Under the pieces are notes generated by a model that saw nothing but the letters and a program-made list of their open reading frames with translations, was not told where the DNA came from and searched no databases. DNA of 64,000 bases from Pseudomonas sp. H1h (GTDB lineage Bacteria; Pseudomonadota; Gammaproteobacteria; Pseudomonadales; Pseudomonadaceae), in assembly GCF_000633255.1 (NCBI RefSeq), contig NZ_AYMJ01000016.1, positions 62,001 to 126,000 of the forward strand, written 5' to 3'. The position numbers and the translations under genes were made by a program. Every line of letters starts with the position of its first letter. Position 1 is the stretch's first letter. Positions 37,324 to 48,401 of the stretch are shown piece after piece.

Positions 37324-38637
37324 TTAAACCGCATCTCGCGGAAGCATCAACCCAAGCGGCAACCGTACCCGCGCTTCCAATCCGCCGCCGGAGCGGTTGC
37401 GCAGTTCAACATTGCCGCCATGCATAGAAGCAATCCGCTTCACGATCGCCAACCCTAAACCTGTGCCCTTGCCGCCCCGCGCACGATCACCACGGGTAAA
37501 CGGGTTGAAGATCGCCTCAAGCTCCGATGGATCGATCCCCGCGCCACGGTCCATCACACTCAGCACCACATAGGGCGCGCTGGTGTCACCGGACACATAG
37601 GCCGCAACCTCGACCCCGCTGCCGGCATGATTTAAGGCGTTGCCGATCAGGTTGTTCAGCAACCGCTTCATCGACACCCGACGCAGTGGAAATGGCTGGA
37701 TCGGTTCCAGACGCAGGTGCACTTTCTCTTCGTTCTGGTTGTACGGCGCTGCCACCTCACGCACCAGATCGCTCAGGTCCACCTCTTCCACCGACTCGTC
37801 GCGACCGTCACGAATGAACGCGAGGAACTGGTCGAGAATCGCGTCCATGTCTTCAATGTCGCGCACCATGTCATCGGTCAGGTCATTGCGATCGCCCATC
37901 AGCTCCAGCGACAGGCGCAAGCGGGTCAGCGGCGTACGCAAGTCATGGGACACCCCCGCCAGCATCAGCTCGCGCTCGCGACCGGCCTGTTCGACGTCTT
38001 CAGCCATCTGGTTGAAGGCGCGATAGACCTCGGTCATCTCGCTCGGTGTGTCGCTGATCGGCAGGCGCACGCTGCGGCCTTGGCCGAGTTGCCGCGCGGC
38101 ATACACCAAGCGTTTCAACGGCTGGTTGAGCTGACTGACGAAAATCCACGCCGAGGCGGTAGACAGCAAGCCGATGGCGAGGAACCAGCCGAGCACGTTC
38201 CAGATTTTCTGGCCCCGCAGCGGATGCGGGTACAGCGGTACTTTCAGCCAGCCATCACCGAGGCTCGGCGCACGCACCCACAGCGCCGGCGGCGAGTGCA
38301 TGCGCAAACGCACTTCAGTATCGGCCCCCAGCTCCGCCTGCATCTGCCGCTGATAGATTTCACTGTACGGCCAGTGCTGCTCGCCTTCCGGCACACCGGC
38401 GCCGACCACCCGGATCAGGGTTGCAGCATCGGCGATCTTCGCGCGGTTTTCTTCATCGGCAGCCCAATAGGCGCGCAGCGTCAGGGCGACGCCGTGGCTG
38501 TATTGGCGATCCACCAGCACGTCCTCGTTCATCAACAGATAAACCAGGGTCAGCGCCTTGGAAAACAGCACGACGATTAGCACCAGCCAAAGGGTGCGGG
38601 AGAAAAAACTTTGGGGGAACCAGACGGGGGTTTTCAT
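37324..38637 (-). CDS. envZ: Sensor histidine kinase EnvZ/AmgS
   Basis: 437 residues. TM1 is at about 14-35 and TM2 at 147-168 around a periplasmic sensor. A HAMP domain (LNQPLKRLVYAARQLGQG) follows, then the H-box VSHDLRTPLTRLRL with His231, and the ATPase boxes NNLIGNALNHA, DRGAGI and GGKGTGLGLAI. It pairs with the OmpR-type regulator immediately upstream. In P. aeruginosa the orthologous pair (AmgRS) controls membrane-stress responses and aminoglycoside tolerance. Confidence 0.93.
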   Translation of the reverse strand: MKTPVWFPQSFFSRTLWLVLIVVLFSKALTLVYLLMNEDVLVDRQYSHGVALTLRAYWAADEENRAKIADAATLIRVVGAGVPEGEQHWPYSEIYQRQMQAELGADTEVRLRMHSPPALWVRAPSLGDGWLKVPLYPHPLRGQKIWNVLGWFLAIGLLSTASAWIFVSQLNQPLKRLVYAARQLGQGRSVRLPISDTPSEMTEVYRAFNQMAEDVEQAGRERELMLAGVSHDLRTPLTRLRLSLELMGDRNDLTDDMVRDIEDMDAILDQFLAFIRDGRDESVEEVDLSDLVREVAAPYNQNEEKVHLRLEPIQPFPLRRVSMKRLLNNLIGNALNHAGSGVEVAAYVSGDTSAPYVVLSVMDRGAGIDPSELEAIFNPFTRGDRARGGKGTGLGLAIVKRIASMHGGNVELRNRSGGGLEARVRLPLGLMLPRDAV

Positions 38638-38656
38638 CGATAACCGTTAAACACTT

Positions 38657-38743
38657 GCAGGAGCGAGCCATGCTCGCATATTGCGGATTGCGAGTCTGCG
38701 TAGAGGGTCGATCAACCCGACCTGCGCAGACCCGCTCCTACAA
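38657..38743. repeat. Degenerate inverted repeat between envZ and ompR
   Basis: GCAGGAGCGAGCCATGCTCG and GACCCGCTCCTACAA are decayed arms of a REP-like doublet with GGGTCGATCAACCCGACC, a small hairpin, between. It splits a two-gene operon. Confidence 0.55.
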
Positions 38744-38751
38744 ATCGCCGA

Positions 38752-39492
38752 TCACTTGGTAGCGGCGCCATCCGGTACGAACACGTAGCCCACGCCCCAG
38801 ACAGTCTGGATGTAGCGCGGTTTCGACGGATCGGGTTCGATCATCCGGCGCAGACGGGAAATCTGCACGTCGATGGAACGCTCCAACGCATCCCACTCGC
38901 GGCCACGGGCCAGGTTCATCAGTTTGTCGCGGGTCAGCGGCTGACGCGCATTCATCACCAAGGCCTTGAGTACCGCAAACTCACCGGTGGTGAGCATGTG
39001 CACTTCGTCGCCTCGCTTCAGTTCGCGGGTCGCCAGCGACAGCACGTAGTCACCGAAGGTGACGTTTTCGTCTTCGCTGCCCGGCGCACCCGGCACCGGA
39101 GCGGCCTGGCGACGCAGAACAGCCTTGACCCGGGCCATCAACTCGTCCGGGTTGAACGGCTTGGCCAGGTAGTCATCGGCGCCCAGTTCCAGGCCCTTGA
39201 TGCGGCTCATCTCATCGCCCTTGGCGGTGAGCATGATGATCGGGATCTGGTTGTTTGCGGCCCGCAGGCGACGGCACGCGGTCAGACCGTCTTCGCCCGG
39301 CAACATCAGGTCGAGGACGACCAGGTTGAACACTTCACGCGACAGCAGACGGTCCATTTGCTCGGTGTTCGGTACGGCACGGGCGCGGTAGCCCTTGCTG
39401 ACGAAAAAACGTTCCAGCAGGCTGCTCAGCCCCGGATCGTCGTCAACAATAAGAATTTTTTCGCCTTCAGCATTGTTTGCAGTGCTGCTCAT
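38752..39492 (-). CDS. ompR: Response regulator OmpR/AmgR
   Basis: 246 residues. The receiver has acidic residues DDD (17-19) and phospho-acceptor Asp61 in LVVLDLMLPGEDG, with Lys in YLAKPFNPDEL. The OmpR winged-helix DNA-binding domain runs from about 145 (LTTGEFAVLKALV, RSIDVQISRLRRMIE) and ends in YIQTVWGVGYVFV. It is transcribed first, ahead of the kinase gene. Confidence 0.95.
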   Translation of the reverse strand: MSSTANNAEGEKILIVDDDPGLSSLLERFFVSKGYRARAVPNTEQMDRLLSREVFNLVVLDLMLPGEDGLTACRRLRAANNQIPIIMLTAKGDEMSRIKGLELGADDYLAKPFNPDELMARVKAVLRRQAAPVPGAPGSEDENVTFGDYVLSLATRELKRGDEVHMLTTGEFAVLKALVMNARQPLTRDKLMNLARGREWDALERSIDVQISRLRRMIEPDPSKPRYIQTVWGVGYVFVPDGAATK

Positions 39493-39850
39493 TGGATGCT
39501 CCTTTTAGCTCGGCGCGCATTATGGCGTAGCTGCCGTTATACGCACCGTGTGCATTGTTAGCAGATTTTTCCTTCACTGCCAGAAAACCGGGGTTTATGC
39601 CTACAGACTGCTACACCCCCGAATGACAGAACGCTGGTTATAATGCGCGGCGTTTTGTGCCAGGCAACGTCTGAATCGTTACCGCAGGTGGCCGCGATTT
39701 TTTCCGGAGCTGCGCAGTAATTGTTCGATTTCACGGGTCAATGGGGTGCCTTTTGACCCAGGCAGCGGCAATTTTCTAGCCGCTCAACCAGACTCCGGGC
39801 CTTTATTTCCGTGCCTGCGAGCCTGCTTTCACAATATGTCAGGTGGTTTT
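39493..39850 (+). other. ompR-tex intergenic region with structured tex leader
   Basis: 358 bases between divergent genes. A perfect -10 hexamer TATAAT at 39639-39644 faces tex, without a good -35. Downstream, two small stems follow one another: GGGTCAA/TTGACCC (39735-39741 and 39753-39759) and AGCGGC/GCCGCT (39764-39769 and 39779-39784). The tex 5' leader would be about 200 nt. No gene is seen. Confidence 0.45.
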
Positions 39851-42175
39851 ATGGACAGCATCAACAGCCGCATCGCCGAGGAACTCGGCGTACGCCCGCA
39901 ACAGGTCGAAGCGGCCGTCGCGCTACTCGATGAAGGCTCTACCGTTCCCTTCATCGCCCGTTACCGGAAAGAAGTCACCGGCAGCCTTGATGACACCCAG
40001 CTGCGTCATCTGGAAGAGCGTCTGCGCTACCTGCGAGAACTCGACGAACGGCGCATCAGCATCCTCGCCAGCATTGAGGAGCAAGGCAAACTCACTCCGG
40101 CCCTTGAGCGCGACATCAAGCTCGCCGACACCAAGACCCGCCTCGAAGACTTGTACCTGCCGTACAAGCAGAAGCGCCGCACCAAGGGCCAGATCGCCCT
40201 GGAAGCTGGCCTCGGCGAACTGGCCGACGGTCTGTTCAATGACCCGAACCTGGCTCCTGAAGCCGAAGCCGCACGCTTCGTCGACGCCGAAAAAGGCGTG
40301 GCCGATGTGAAAGCTGCGCTCGAAGGCGCCAAGTACATCCTGATGGAACGTTTCGCCGAAGACGCCAGCCTGCTGGAAAAACTGCGTAACTACCTCAAGC
40401 AGGAAGCGACCATCAGTGCCCGCGTGATCGCCGGCAAGGAAGAAGAAGGCGCCAAGTTCCGCGACTACTTCGAACACGACGAACCGCTGAAAAGCATGCC
40501 GTCGCACCGCGCGCTCGCCATTTTCCGTGGCCGCAACGAAGGTATCCTCAGCTCCGCGCTGAAAGTCGGCGACGAACTGCCAGGTACCATGCACCCGTGC
40601 GAGGGCATGATCGGCCAGCAATTCGGCATCCAGAACCAGAACCGCCCGGCCGACAAATGGCTCGGCGAAGTGGTGCGCTGGACCTGGAAGGTCAAGCTCT
40701 ACACCCACCTGGAAACCGACCTGCTCGGCGAACTGCGCGACGGCGCCGAAACCGAGGCGATCAACGTCTTTGCCCACAACCTGCACGACCTGCTGCTGGC
40801 CGCTCCGGCCGGCCCGCGCGCGACCCTGGGCCTCGACCCGGGCTTGCGTACCGGCTGCAAGGTCGCCGTGGTCGATTCCACCGGCAAACTGCTGGATCAC
40901 GCCACGGTTTACCCGCACGTGCCACACAACAAGTGGGATCAGACCATCGCCATCCTGGCCGCCCTGTGCGCCAAGCACTCGGTTGACCTGATCGCCATCG
41001 GCAACGGCACCGCCAGCCGCGAAACCGACAAACTGGCGATCGAACTGATCAAAAAATATCCAGCGATGAAGATGACCAAGGTCATGGTTTCCGAGGCCGG
41101 TGCATCGGTGTACTCGGCATCCGAACTGGCGGCCAAGGAATTCCCGGACCTGGACGTGTCGATCCGTGGCGCGGTGTCCATTGCTCGTCGCCTGCAGGAT
41201 CCACTGGCTGAACTGGTGAAAATCGATCCGAAATCTATCGGTGTCGGTCAGTACCAGCACGACGTCTCGCAGCTGAAACTGGCGCGTGGCCTGGATGCGG
41301 TGGTCGAGGACTGCGTGAACGCCGTCGGCGTCGATGTGAACACCGCATCCGTGGCGCTGTTGGCGCGGATCTCCGGCCTCAACGCAACGCTGGCGCAAAA
41401 CATCGTCGCTCACCGCGACGAACACGGCGCGTTCAAAACCCGTGCAGCACTGAAGAAAGTCGCGCGTCTGGGCGAGAAAACCTTCGAACAGGCTGCAGGC
41501 TTCCTGCGTGTGATGAACGGCGACAACCCGCTGGATTCCTCGGCCGTTCACCCGGAAGCCTATCCGCTGGTGCAACGCATTGCCGCTGAAACCGACCGCG
41601 ACATTCGCTCGTTGATCGGCGATGCCGGGTTCCTCAAACGTCTGGATCCGAAGAAATTCACCGACGAGACCTTCGGCCTGCCAACCGTCACCGACATCAT
41701 CCAGGAACTGGAAAAACCGGGCCGCGACCCGCGTCCGGAGTTCAAGACCGCCGAGTTCCAGGAAGGCGTCGAAGACCTCAAAGACCTGCAACTGGGGATG
41801 ATCCTCGAAGGTGTCGTCACCAACGTGACCGCGTTCGGCGCATTCGTCGACATCGGCGTGCATCAGGACGGTCTGGTGCACATCTCGGCGCTGTCGGAGA
41901 AGTTCATCAAGGACCCGCGCGAAGCCGTGAAAGCCGGTGACGTGGTGAAAGTGAAGGTCATGGAAGTCGACATCCCGCGCAAACGCGTCGGCCTGTCGAT
42001 GCGCATGGGCGACACCCCGGGCGAGAAGATCGACGGTGCCCGTGGCTCGCGTCCGGGCTCGGCCCAGCGCCAGCCATCGAACAACACGCCACGCAAGGAA
42101 ACCGCAACCGCAGCGCCGGTGAACAATGCGATGGCCTCGCTGTTCGCCAACGCCAAGCAGTTGAAGAAACGCTGA
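39851..42175 (+). CDS. tex: Tex-family RNA-binding transcription accessory protein
   Basis: 774 residues. The N-terminal helical region starts [20 protein letters not shown]; a YqgF-like RNase H fold follows ([19 protein letters not shown], about 330-350), then helix-hairpin-helix repeats ([20 protein letters not shown]) and a C-terminal S1 domain ([20 protein letters not shown]). Tex affects transcription and, in other bacteria, toxin expression and survival. I use ATG 39851 with AGGTGG upstream; ATG 39836 adds five residues. Its stop overlaps the next gene's ATG by one base. Confidence 0.95.
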   Translation: MDSINSRIAEELGVRPQQVEAAVALLDEGSTVPFIARYRKEVTGSLDDTQLRHLEERLRYLRELDERRISILASIEEQGKLTPALERDIKLADTKTRLEDLYLPYKQKRRTKGQIALEAGLGELADGLFNDPNLAPEAEAARFVDAEKGVADVKAALEGAKYILMERFAEDASLLEKLRNYLKQEATISARVIAGKEEEGAKFRDYFEHDEPLKSMPSHRALAIFRGRNEGILSSALKVGDELPGTMHPCEGMIGQQFGIQNQNRPADKWLGEVVRWTWKVKLYTHLETDLLGELRDGAETEAINVFAHNLHDLLLAAPAGPRATLGLDPGLRTGCKVAVVDSTGKLLDHATVYPHVPHNKWDQTIAILAALCAKHSVDLIAIGNGTASRETDKLAIELIKKYPAMKMTKVMVSEAGASVYSASELAAKEFPDLDVSIRGAVSIARRLQDPLAELVKIDPKSIGVGQYQHDVSQLKLARGLDAVVEDCVNAVGVDVNTASVALLARISGLNATLAQNIVAHRDEHGAFKTRAALKKVARLGEKTFEQAAGFLRVMNGDNPLDSSAVHPEAYPLVQRIAAETDRDIRSLIGDAGFLKRLDPKKFTDETFGLPTVTDIIQELEKPGRDPRPEFKTAEFQEGVEDLKDLQLGMILEGVVTNVTAFGAFVDIGVHQDGLVHISALSEKFIKDPREAVKAGDVVKVKVMEVDIPRKRVGLSMRMGDTPGEKIDGARGSRPGSAQRQPSNNTPRKETATAAPVNNAMASLFANAKQLKKR

Positions 42176-42558
42176 TGGAGATTCCGGCCGGGCTCGTCGA
42201 GAGCGCGTTTTTCAAGCTGTTGGGTTGCCGCCTGCACAGCCTGGAAACCGGGGTGGCGCAAGTCGCCCTGGTGCTGGAACCGGAACTGCGCAACCGCGGC
42301 GGCAAATTGCACGGTGGCGCGCTGTTCAGTCTGGTCGACATCGCCATGGGGCTGGCCTGTTCCAGCACCCACGGCTTCGATCAGCAGAGCGCGACCATCG
42401 AGTGCAAGATCAACTACATCCGCGCCGTTTCCGACGGCGAGGTGCTGTGCACGGCGCGGGTGATCCACCCGGGCCGCCGCACGCTGGTGGTCGAAGCCGA
42501 CGTGATGCAGGGCGACAAACTGGTCGCAAAAGCGCAAGGCACGTTCGCTGTCCTGTAG
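42175..42558 (+). CDS. PaaI-family thioesterase
   Basis: A 127-residue hotdog thioesterase. The signature region is NRGGKLHGGALFSLVDIAMG (about 41-60) with the catalytic Asp/Asn-type positions of PaaI enzymes. TGATG joins it to tex, so translation is coupled. The same thioesterase lies between tex and gshA in PAO1 as I recall. Substrate is unknown. Confidence 0.9.
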   Translation: MEIPAGLVESAFFKLLGCRLHSLETGVAQVALVLEPELRNRGGKLHGGALFSLVDIAMGLACSSTHGFDQQSATIECKINYIRAVSDGEVLCTARVIHPGRRTLVVEADVMQGDKLVAKAQGTFAVL

Positions 42559-42614
42559 CTTGTCGTCATCAATTTGAGTTAATTTCGGCGCTGTGATCGC
42601 AGCGTCGAGCTTTT

Positions 42615-42705
42615 CTGTGGGAGCGGGCTTGCTCGCGAAGAGGGAGTGTCAGGCAGCATCAGGTCGCCTGACACGACGCCTTCGCGAGCAAGCCCGCTCC
42701 CACAG
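42615..42705. repeat. REP doublet, 91 bp
   Basis: CTGTGGGAGCGGGCTTGCTC facing GAGCAAGCCCGCTCCCACAG about 40 bp away, both with the GGGCTTG variant, between the thioesterase gene and gshA. Confidence 0.9.
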
Positions 42706-42876
42706 GAACGGCATGATCTTCGCGTGCATCTGCCAGATTCAGGGATTGAAGTCGGCGGTTCGAAAGGGGCTTCGTGAGCCCAAAAAACCAGGCGAAAACG
42801 CCAGTTTCAACTTCACCCTTGTAGACCGTCCTGCCCACCCCCATATTGGGGCGACTGACGCGTGAAGGAATCCAAA

Positions 42877-44460
42877 TTGAGCGAACTTCTCAACCGCCGC
42901 CTGGCTCTGCTCGGCGAGCGCGCCAACCTCTCTCTGCTCGAACAGTGCCTCCACGGTATCGAACGTGAATGCCTGCGCGTGACCAGCGAAGGTCGTCTGG
43001 CGCAAACGCCGCACCCCGAAGCCTTGGGTTCCGCGCTGACCAACGAACAGATCACCACTGACTATTCCGAGTCGCTGCTGGAGTTCATCACGCCCGCCCT
43101 GCCCGACCCGGCTGACACCCTGGCGAGCCTGGACAAGATTCATCGCTTTGCCTACAGCAAGCTCGGCGACGAGTACCTGTGGAGTCCATCGATGCCGTGC
43201 CCGTTGCCGGCCGAGGAAGACATCCCGATCGCCTATTACGGCACCTCCAACATCGGTCAGCTCAAGTACGTCTACCGCAAGGGCCTGGCCCTGCGGTACG
43301 GCAAGACCATGCAGTGCATCGCCGGGATTCACTACAACTTTTCCCTGCCGGAAAAGCTCTGGCCGCTGCTGCGCGAAGCCGAGGGTTTCGTCGGCACCGA
43401 CCGCGACTTCCAGTCGTCGTCCTACATCGCGCTGATCCGTAATTTCCGTCGCTACAGCTGGCTGCTGATGTACCTGTTCGGTGCATCGCCGGCGCTGGAC
43501 GCCGGCTTCCTGCGCGGCCGTTCGCACCAGTTGGAACAGCTCGATCCGGACACCCTGTACCTGCCGTACGCCACCAGCCTGCGCATGAGCGACCTCGGTT
43601 ATCAGAGCAATGCCCAGGCCGGTCTGACCCCGTGCTACAACGATCTGGCGAGCTACACCGACAGTCTGCGCAAAGCCGTGGCCACGCCGTACGCGCCGTA
43701 CGTTGAAGTCGGCACGCACAAGGATGGCGAGTGGGTGCAGCTCAACACCAACATCCTGCAAATCGAAAACGAGTACTACTCCAACATCCGCCCGAAACGC
43801 GTGACCTACACCGGCGAGCGGCCGATCCAGGCCCTGGTCGCCCGTGGCATCCAGTACGTCGAAGTGCGCTGCCTGGACATCAACCCGTTCCTGCCAATGG
43901 GGATCGACGTCACCGAGTCGCGCTTCCTCGACGCGTTCCTGCTGTACTGCGCGCTGAACGACAGCCCGTTGCTGACCAACACTTCGTGCGGCAATGCCAC
44001 CTCGAACTTCCTCAGCGTGGTCAAGGAAGGTCGCCGGCCGGGCCTGCAATTGCAGCGTGATGGTCAGCCGGTCGAGATGAAAGCCTGGGCGGCAGAACTG
44101 CTGGAGCAAATTGCGCCACTGGCAGCACTGCTGGATCAGAGCCATGGCGGCGATGCGCACAGCAAGGCGCTGGATGCACAACTGGCCAAGGTCAGCGACC
44201 CGTCCCTGACGCCATCCGCGCAGGTGCTGGCGGCGATGGCTGAGCATAAGGAAAGCTTTGCGCAGTTCTCGTTGCGTCAGAGCCAGGCGCATGCCGAGTT
44301 CTTCCGCAGCGAGCCGTTGGCAGCTGAGGAACAGGCGAAGTTTGAAGAACTGGCGCGGTCTTCGCTGGCGCAACAGGCTGAGCTGGAGCAGAACGAGGTT
44401 GGCGATTTCGATGTGTTTGTCGGGTCGTATCAGGCGAGTATTCTGGCGATCAGCAACTGA
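42877..44460 (+). CDS. gshA: Glutamate-cysteine ligase
   Basis: A 527-residue enzyme joining glutamate and cysteine with ATP, the first step of glutathione synthesis. Signatures are [11 protein letters not shown] near the N-terminus, [25 protein letters not shown] and [32 protein letters not shown] prefer the TTG at 42877 because AAGGA lies seven bases upstream; the GTG at 42862 has no SD and would add five residues. Confidence 0.95.
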   Translation: MSELLNRRLALLGERANLSLLEQCLHGIERECLRVTSEGRLAQTPHPEALGSALTNEQITTDYSESLLEFITPALPDPADTLASLDKIHRFAYSKLGDEYLWSPSMPCPLPAEEDIPIAYYGTSNIGQLKYVYRKGLALRYGKTMQCIAGIHYNFSLPEKLWPLLREAEGFVGTDRDFQSSSYIALIRNFRRYSWLLMYLFGASPALDAGFLRGRSHQLEQLDPDTLYLPYATSLRMSDLGYQSNAQAGLTPCYNDLASYTDSLRKAVATPYAPYVEVGTHKDGEWVQLNTNILQIENEYYSNIRPKRVTYTGERPIQALVARGIQYVEVRCLDINPFLPMGIDVTESRFLDAFLLYCALNDSPLLTNTSCGNATSNFLSVVKEGRRPGLQLQRDGQPVEMKAWAAELLEQIAPLAALLDQSHGGDAHSKALDAQLAKVSDPSLTPSAQVLAAMAEHKESFAQFSLRQSQAHAEFFRSEPLAAEEQAKFEELARSSLAQQAELEQNEVGDFDVFVGSYQASILAISN

Positions 44461-44482
44461 CATCAGAAGGTTCTTCGAACCT

Positions 44483-44547
44483 TTTCGCGAGCAGGCTCGC
44501 TCCCACATTGGATTGCAATCTCCTGTGGGAGCGAGCCTGCTCGCGAA
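44483..44547. repeat. REP doublet, short class
   Basis: TTCGCGAGCAGGCTCGCTCC then TGTGGGAGCGAGCCTGCTCG, both with the GAGCCTG variant, 65 bp in all, downstream of gshA. An AT-rich stretch with CTAAAAA...TTTTTAG symmetry follows before tauA. Confidence 0.9.
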
Positions 44548-44680
44548 TGACCGCACAGCGGCTAGGCTTAGATTTTTCCGCTCATAAGCTAAGTCTAAAA
44601 AGTTATTTATTTTTAGTTTCTTAGATCATTTAGTCTCCTGTCACGCCGATCGTCGGTCGCCTGATTTGGAGCACGCCCCC

Positions 44681-45658
44681 ATGAAACTGAATTTCCCGCT
44701 TCGCCTGTTGGCCGTGGCCTCTCTGGCTGCTGCGAGCTTTCTGGCCCAGGCCGCCGACCTCACCGTCGCCTACCAAACCACCGTTGACCCGGCGAAAGTC
44801 GCACAGGCCGACGGCGCTTACGAAAAAGCCACCAAGGCCGACATCAGCTGGCGCAAGTTCGACAACGGCGCCGACATCATTGCCGCCATCGCCTCCGGTG
44901 ACGTGCAGATCGGTTACCTGGGTTCGAGCCCGCTGACCGCCGCGATCACCCGCAAGGTTCCGGTGGAAACCTTCCTCATCGCTACCCAGATCGGCGCCGC
45001 CGAAGCACTGGTCGCTCGCGACGGTTCCGGGATCAACACTGCGCAGGATCTGGTCGGCAAGAAAATCGCCGTGCCGTTCGTGTCTACCGGTCATTACAGC
45101 CTGCTCGCGGCGCTGAAGCACTGGAACATCGACCCGTCGAAAGTCACCGTGCTCAACCTCGCGCCCCCAGCGATCATCGCCGCTTGGAAACGCGGTGACA
45201 TCGACGCCACTTACGTGTGGGATCCGGCACTCGGCGTGGCCAAGGAGAACGGCAAGGTGCTGATCACCTCCGGCGAGCTGGCCAAGTTCGGTGCACCGAC
45301 TTTCGATGCGTGGATCGTGCGCAAGGACTTCGCCGAGAAGCACCCGGACATCGTCACCGCGTTCGCCAAGGTCACCCTCGACGCCTACGCCGATTACCGC
45401 AAAGACCCGAAAGCCTGGCTCGCCGACCAATCCAACGTCGACAAACTGGTGAAACTCTCAGGCGCCAAGGCCAGCGACATTCCTTTGCTGCTGCAAGGCA
45501 ACGTCTACCCGCTGGCGGCTGATCAAGTGATCACCCTCGGCGCGCCGACCACCAAGGCCATCACCGACACCGCCGCGTTCCTCAAGGAGCAAGGCAAGGT
45601 CGAAGCCGTACTGCCGGACTACGCGCCGTACGTCAGCGCCAAATACATCACCAACTGA
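44681..45658 (+). CDS. tauA: Taurine ABC transporter substrate-binding protein
   Basis: 325 residues with a signal peptide ([25 protein letters not shown]). [18 protein letters not shown] and [20 protein letters not shown] are characteristic of TauA. It captures taurine in the periplasm for TauBC. I use ATG 44681 with GGAG upstream; the frame's first Met at 44666 adds five residues. Expression is expected under sulfate limitation through CysB, which is family knowledge; I see no defined site. Confidence 0.93.
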   Translation: MKLNFPLRLLAVASLAAASFLAQAADLTVAYQTTVDPAKVAQADGAYEKATKADISWRKFDNGADIIAAIASGDVQIGYLGSSPLTAAITRKVPVETFLIATQIGAAEALVARDGSGINTAQDLVGKKIAVPFVSTGHYSLLAALKHWNIDPSKVTVLNLAPPAIIAAWKRGDIDATYVWDPALGVAKENGKVLITSGELAKFGAPTFDAWIVRKDFAEKHPDIVTAFAKVTLDAYADYRKDPKAWLADQSNVDKLVKLSGAKASDIPLLLQGNVYPLAADQVITLGAPTTKAITDTAAFLKEQGKVEAVLPDYAPYVSAKYITN

Positions 45659-45674
45659 TCGGGAGTTAACCGCG

Positions 45675-46469
45675 ATGGCCTTGCTACAGCTGGAGCGCAT
45701 CAGCGCACAGTATCCCGGCAGCCCTGCACCGGTGCTGGCGGACATTTCCCTGACCCTCGGGCCTCAGCAGTTGCTGGTAGCCCTCGGCCCGTCCGGCAGT
45801 GGCAAGACTTCGCTGTTGAACCTGATTGCCGGCTTCGTCGAACCCAGCGCCGGGCGCATCACCCTCGACGGCGTGCCGGTCAAAGGCCCGAGCGCCGAAC
45901 GTGGCGTGGTGTTCCAGGACGATGCTTTGTTGCCATGGCAGGACGTATTGGCCAACGTGGCGTTTGGTCTGGAACTGGCCGGTGTCGCCAAGGAGAAACG
46001 CGAGAGGATCGCCCGCGAAATGCTTGCGCTGGTCGATCTTTCCGGCTTTGAAAGCCGCCGTATCTGGCAGCTCTCCGGCGGCCAGAAACAGCGCGTTGGC
46101 CTGGCCCGCGCCCTCGCTGCCGACCCGCGCGTGCTGCTGATGGACGAACCCTTCGGCGCCCTCGACGCGTTCACCCGCGAACAGATGCAGGAGCTGTTGC
46201 TGCAAGTCTGGCAGCGCACCGCCAAGCCGGTTTTCCTGATTACCCATGACATTGAAGAAGCGGTGTTCCTCGCCACTGACCTGATTTTGCTCGCGCCGAA
46301 TCCGGGGCAGATCGTCGAGCGTCTGCACCTGGATTTCGGTCAGCGTTACGCCGCCGGCGAGTCCGCCCGCGCAATCAAATCCGACCCGCGATTTATCGAA
46401 ACCCGCGAGCACGTGCTGAGCAAAGTGTTCTCGCAACGCAGCGCCGTTCAGCGGCAGGAGCGCGCATGA
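45675..46469 (+). CDS. tauB: Taurine ABC transporter ATP-binding protein
   Basis: 264 residues. Walker A is [10 protein letters not shown], the Q-loop [11 protein letters not shown], the signature [15 protein letters not shown], Walker [13 protein letters not shown], and the H-loop [11 protein letters not shown]. It powers taurine import with TauC and overlaps tauC by four bases (ATGA). Confidence 0.95.
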   Translation: MALLQLERISAQYPGSPAPVLADISLTLGPQQLLVALGPSGSGKTSLLNLIAGFVEPSAGRITLDGVPVKGPSAERGVVFQDDALLPWQDVLANVAFGLELAGVAKEKRERIAREMLALVDLSGFESRRIWQLSGGQKQRVGLARALAADPRVLLMDEPFGALDAFTREQMQELLLQVWQRTAKPVFLITHDIEEAVFLATDLILLAPNPGQIVERLHLDFGQRYAAGESARAIKSDPRFIETREHVLSKVFSQRSAVQRQERA

Positions 46470-47299
46470 GCAGTTACGACGTTTCCGCCCCGGCGGTAAA
46501 AACCCCATCGGTGGTGATTCCTGTGCGCCGCAGCCTCAGCACGCGCTGGATCAGCCTGCTGACCTTGCTCGCTTTGCTGGTGATCTGGTGGGCCGTAACA
46601 GCCACCGGCCTGATCGAACCCCTGTTCCTGCCACCGCCGTCCGCCGTGCTGCAAAAAGGCTGGTTGCTGGCGACCACGGGCTATATGGATTCGACCCTGT
46701 GGCAGCACTTGGGCGCGAGCTTGAGCCGCATTGGTCTGGGCCTTGGTTTTGCGATTCTGACGGCGGTGCCGGTGGGTATCGCCATCGGCGCCAACCGTAT
46801 CGCCCGTGGCGTGCTCGATCCGCTGATCGAGTTCTATCGGCCGATTCCGCCCCTGGCCTATCTGCCGCTGATCGTGATCTGGTGCGGCATCGGCGAGTTG
46901 TCGAAAGTGCTGCTGATCTACCTGGCGATTTTCGCGCCGATTGCCATTGCTACCGCCACCGGCGTTCGCACCGTAGATCCGGCCAAACTGCGCGCCGCGC
47001 AGTCGTTGGGCGCCACTCGCGCCCAACTGATCCGCCATGTGATTTTGCCCAGCGCCCTGCCGGACATTCTCACCGGTGTGCGCATTGGTCTGGGTGTTGG
47101 CTGGTCGACATTGGTCGCCGCTGAACTGATCGCTGCCACCAGCGGTTTGGGCTTCATGGTGCAGTCGGCCGCGCAGTTCCTCGTCACCGATGTGGTGGTG
47201 CTGGGGATTCTGGTGATTGCCCTGATCGCCTTTGCCATGGAAATGGGCCTGCGCGCCCTGCAGCGCAAACTGGTGCCGTGGCACGGCCAGGCGCACTGA
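46466..47299 (+). CDS. tauC: Taurine ABC transporter permease
   Basis: 277 residues with about six hydrophobic segments. The EAA loop is [20 protein letters not shown] (about 173-192), contacting TauB. The start codon overlaps tauB. A REP doublet separates it from tauD. Confidence 0.93.
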   Translation: MSSYDVSAPAVKTPSVVIPVRRSLSTRWISLLTLLALLVIWWAVTATGLIEPLFLPPPSAVLQKGWLLATTGYMDSTLWQHLGASLSRIGLGLGFAILTAVPVGIAIGANRIARGVLDPLIEFYRPIPPLAYLPLIVIWCGIGELSKVLLIYLAIFAPIAIATATGVRTVDPAKLRAAQSLGATRAQLIRHVILPSALPDILTGVRIGLGVGWSTLVAAELIAATSGLGFMVQSAAQFLVTDVVVLGILVIALIAFAMEMGLRALQRKLVPWHGQAH

Positions 47300-47318
47300 C
47301 AAATTTGATGTGAACACA

Positions 47319-47409
47319 CCTGTGGGAGCGAGCCTGCTCGCGAAAGCGTCGGAGCAGTCACTGCACTGTCGCCTGACACGCAGCATTCGCGAGCAGGCTC
47401 GCTCCCACA
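47319..47409. repeat. REP doublet inside the tau operon, 91 bp
   Basis: CTGTGGGAGCGAGCCTGCTC facing GAGCAGGCTCGCTCCCACA, about 40 bp apart. It sits between tauC and tauD, splitting what is usually one continuous transcript. Confidence 0.9.
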
Positions 47410-47442
47410 AAAGCATCACACCCCGAATTCTAGAGAACCATC

Positions 47443-48285
47443 ATGAGCAGCCTGACTATCACCCCCTTAAGCTCGGCCCTCGGCGCACAGATCAGTGGCG
47501 TCGATATCAGCCAGCCGCTGAACCTGGAACAGCGCGACGCCATCGAGCAGGCACTGCTCAAGTATCAAGTGCTGTTCTTCCGCAACCAGCCGATCGAGCC
47601 GCCACAACAGGCGCGTTTTGCGGCGTACTTCGGCGACCTGCACATTCACCCGATCTACCCCAATGTGCCGGAGCAGCCTGAAGTGCTGATCCTCGACACC
47701 GCTGTCACCGACGTGCGCGACAACGCAATCTGGCACACCGACGTGACCTTCCTGCCGACCCCGGCGATGGGCGCGGTACTCAGCGCCAAGCTGCTGCCGG
47801 AGTTTGGCGGCGACACCTTGTGGGCCAGCGGGATTGCTGCGTATGAGGCCCTGTCGGCGCCTGTGAAAGCCTTGCTCGAAGGGCTGACAGCAACCCATGA
47901 TTTCACCCGTTCGTTTCCGCTGGAACGCTACGGCAACACGCCCGATGCACTGGCGCAATGGGAAGAGGCACGGCGCAAGAATCCGCCGCTGTCGCATCCG
48001 GTGATCCGCACCCACCCGGTGAGCGGACGCCGCTCGTTGTTCGTCAACGAAGGCTTCACGTCGAAGATCAACGAGCTGTCGGAAACCGAAAGCGAAGCGA
48101 TGCTGAAGTTTCTGTTCGCCCACGCGACGCGACCGGAATTCACCATTCGCTGGCGCTGGCAGAAGGACGACATTGCGTTCTGGGACAACCGCGTGACGCA
48201 GCATTACGCGGTGGATGATTACCGGCCGGCGCGGCGGGTGATGCAGCGGGCTACGGTGTTGGGGGATGTGCCTTTCTTTCGCTGA
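47443..48285 (+). CDS. tauD: Taurine dioxygenase
   Basis: A 280-residue 2OG-Fe(II) enzyme that releases sulfite from taurine, leaving aminoacetaldehyde. The iron triad is His98 and Asp100 in AIWHTDVTF and His254 in TQHYAVDDY. The 2-oxoglutarate-binding Arg lies in [12 protein letters not shown] 47443 follows GAGAACC weakly. The 143-bp gap after tauC is filled by a REP; no promoter is evident. Confidence 0.94.
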   Translation: MSSLTITPLSSALGAQISGVDISQPLNLEQRDAIEQALLKYQVLFFRNQPIEPPQQARFAAYFGDLHIHPIYPNVPEQPEVLILDTAVTDVRDNAIWHTDVTFLPTPAMGAVLSAKLLPEFGGDTLWASGIAAYEALSAPVKALLEGLTATHDFTRSFPLERYGNTPDALAQWEEARRKNPPLSHPVIRTHPVSGRRSLFVNEGFTSKINELSETESEAMLKFLFAHATRPEFTIRWRWQKDDIAFWDNRVTQHYAVDDYRPARRVMQRATVLGDVPFFR

Positions 48286-48316
48286 GTATCGAGATCTTCA
48301 GTAACTGAAGCGGCCC

Positions 48317-48382
48317 CTTCGCGAGCAGGCTCGCTCCCACATTGAAACGCGTTTCCCTGTGGAAGCGAGCCTGCTCGCGAAA
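48317..48382. repeat. REP doublet, short class
   Basis: TTCGCGAGCAGGCTCGCTCC and TGTGGAAGCGAGCCTGCTCG, one substitution in the right arm, between convergent tauD and the aldo/keto reductase gene. Confidence 0.88.
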
Positions 48383-48401
48383 GCTTTTTGCAGCTTGAAC
48401 G

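Noticed and set aside
39923..41881. 652-codon minus-strand frame opposite tex
   Set aside because: Shadow of tex with no recognisable protein features.
42739..44556. 605-codon minus-strand frame opposite gshA
   Set aside because: It begins in REP sequence and lies antisense to gshA.
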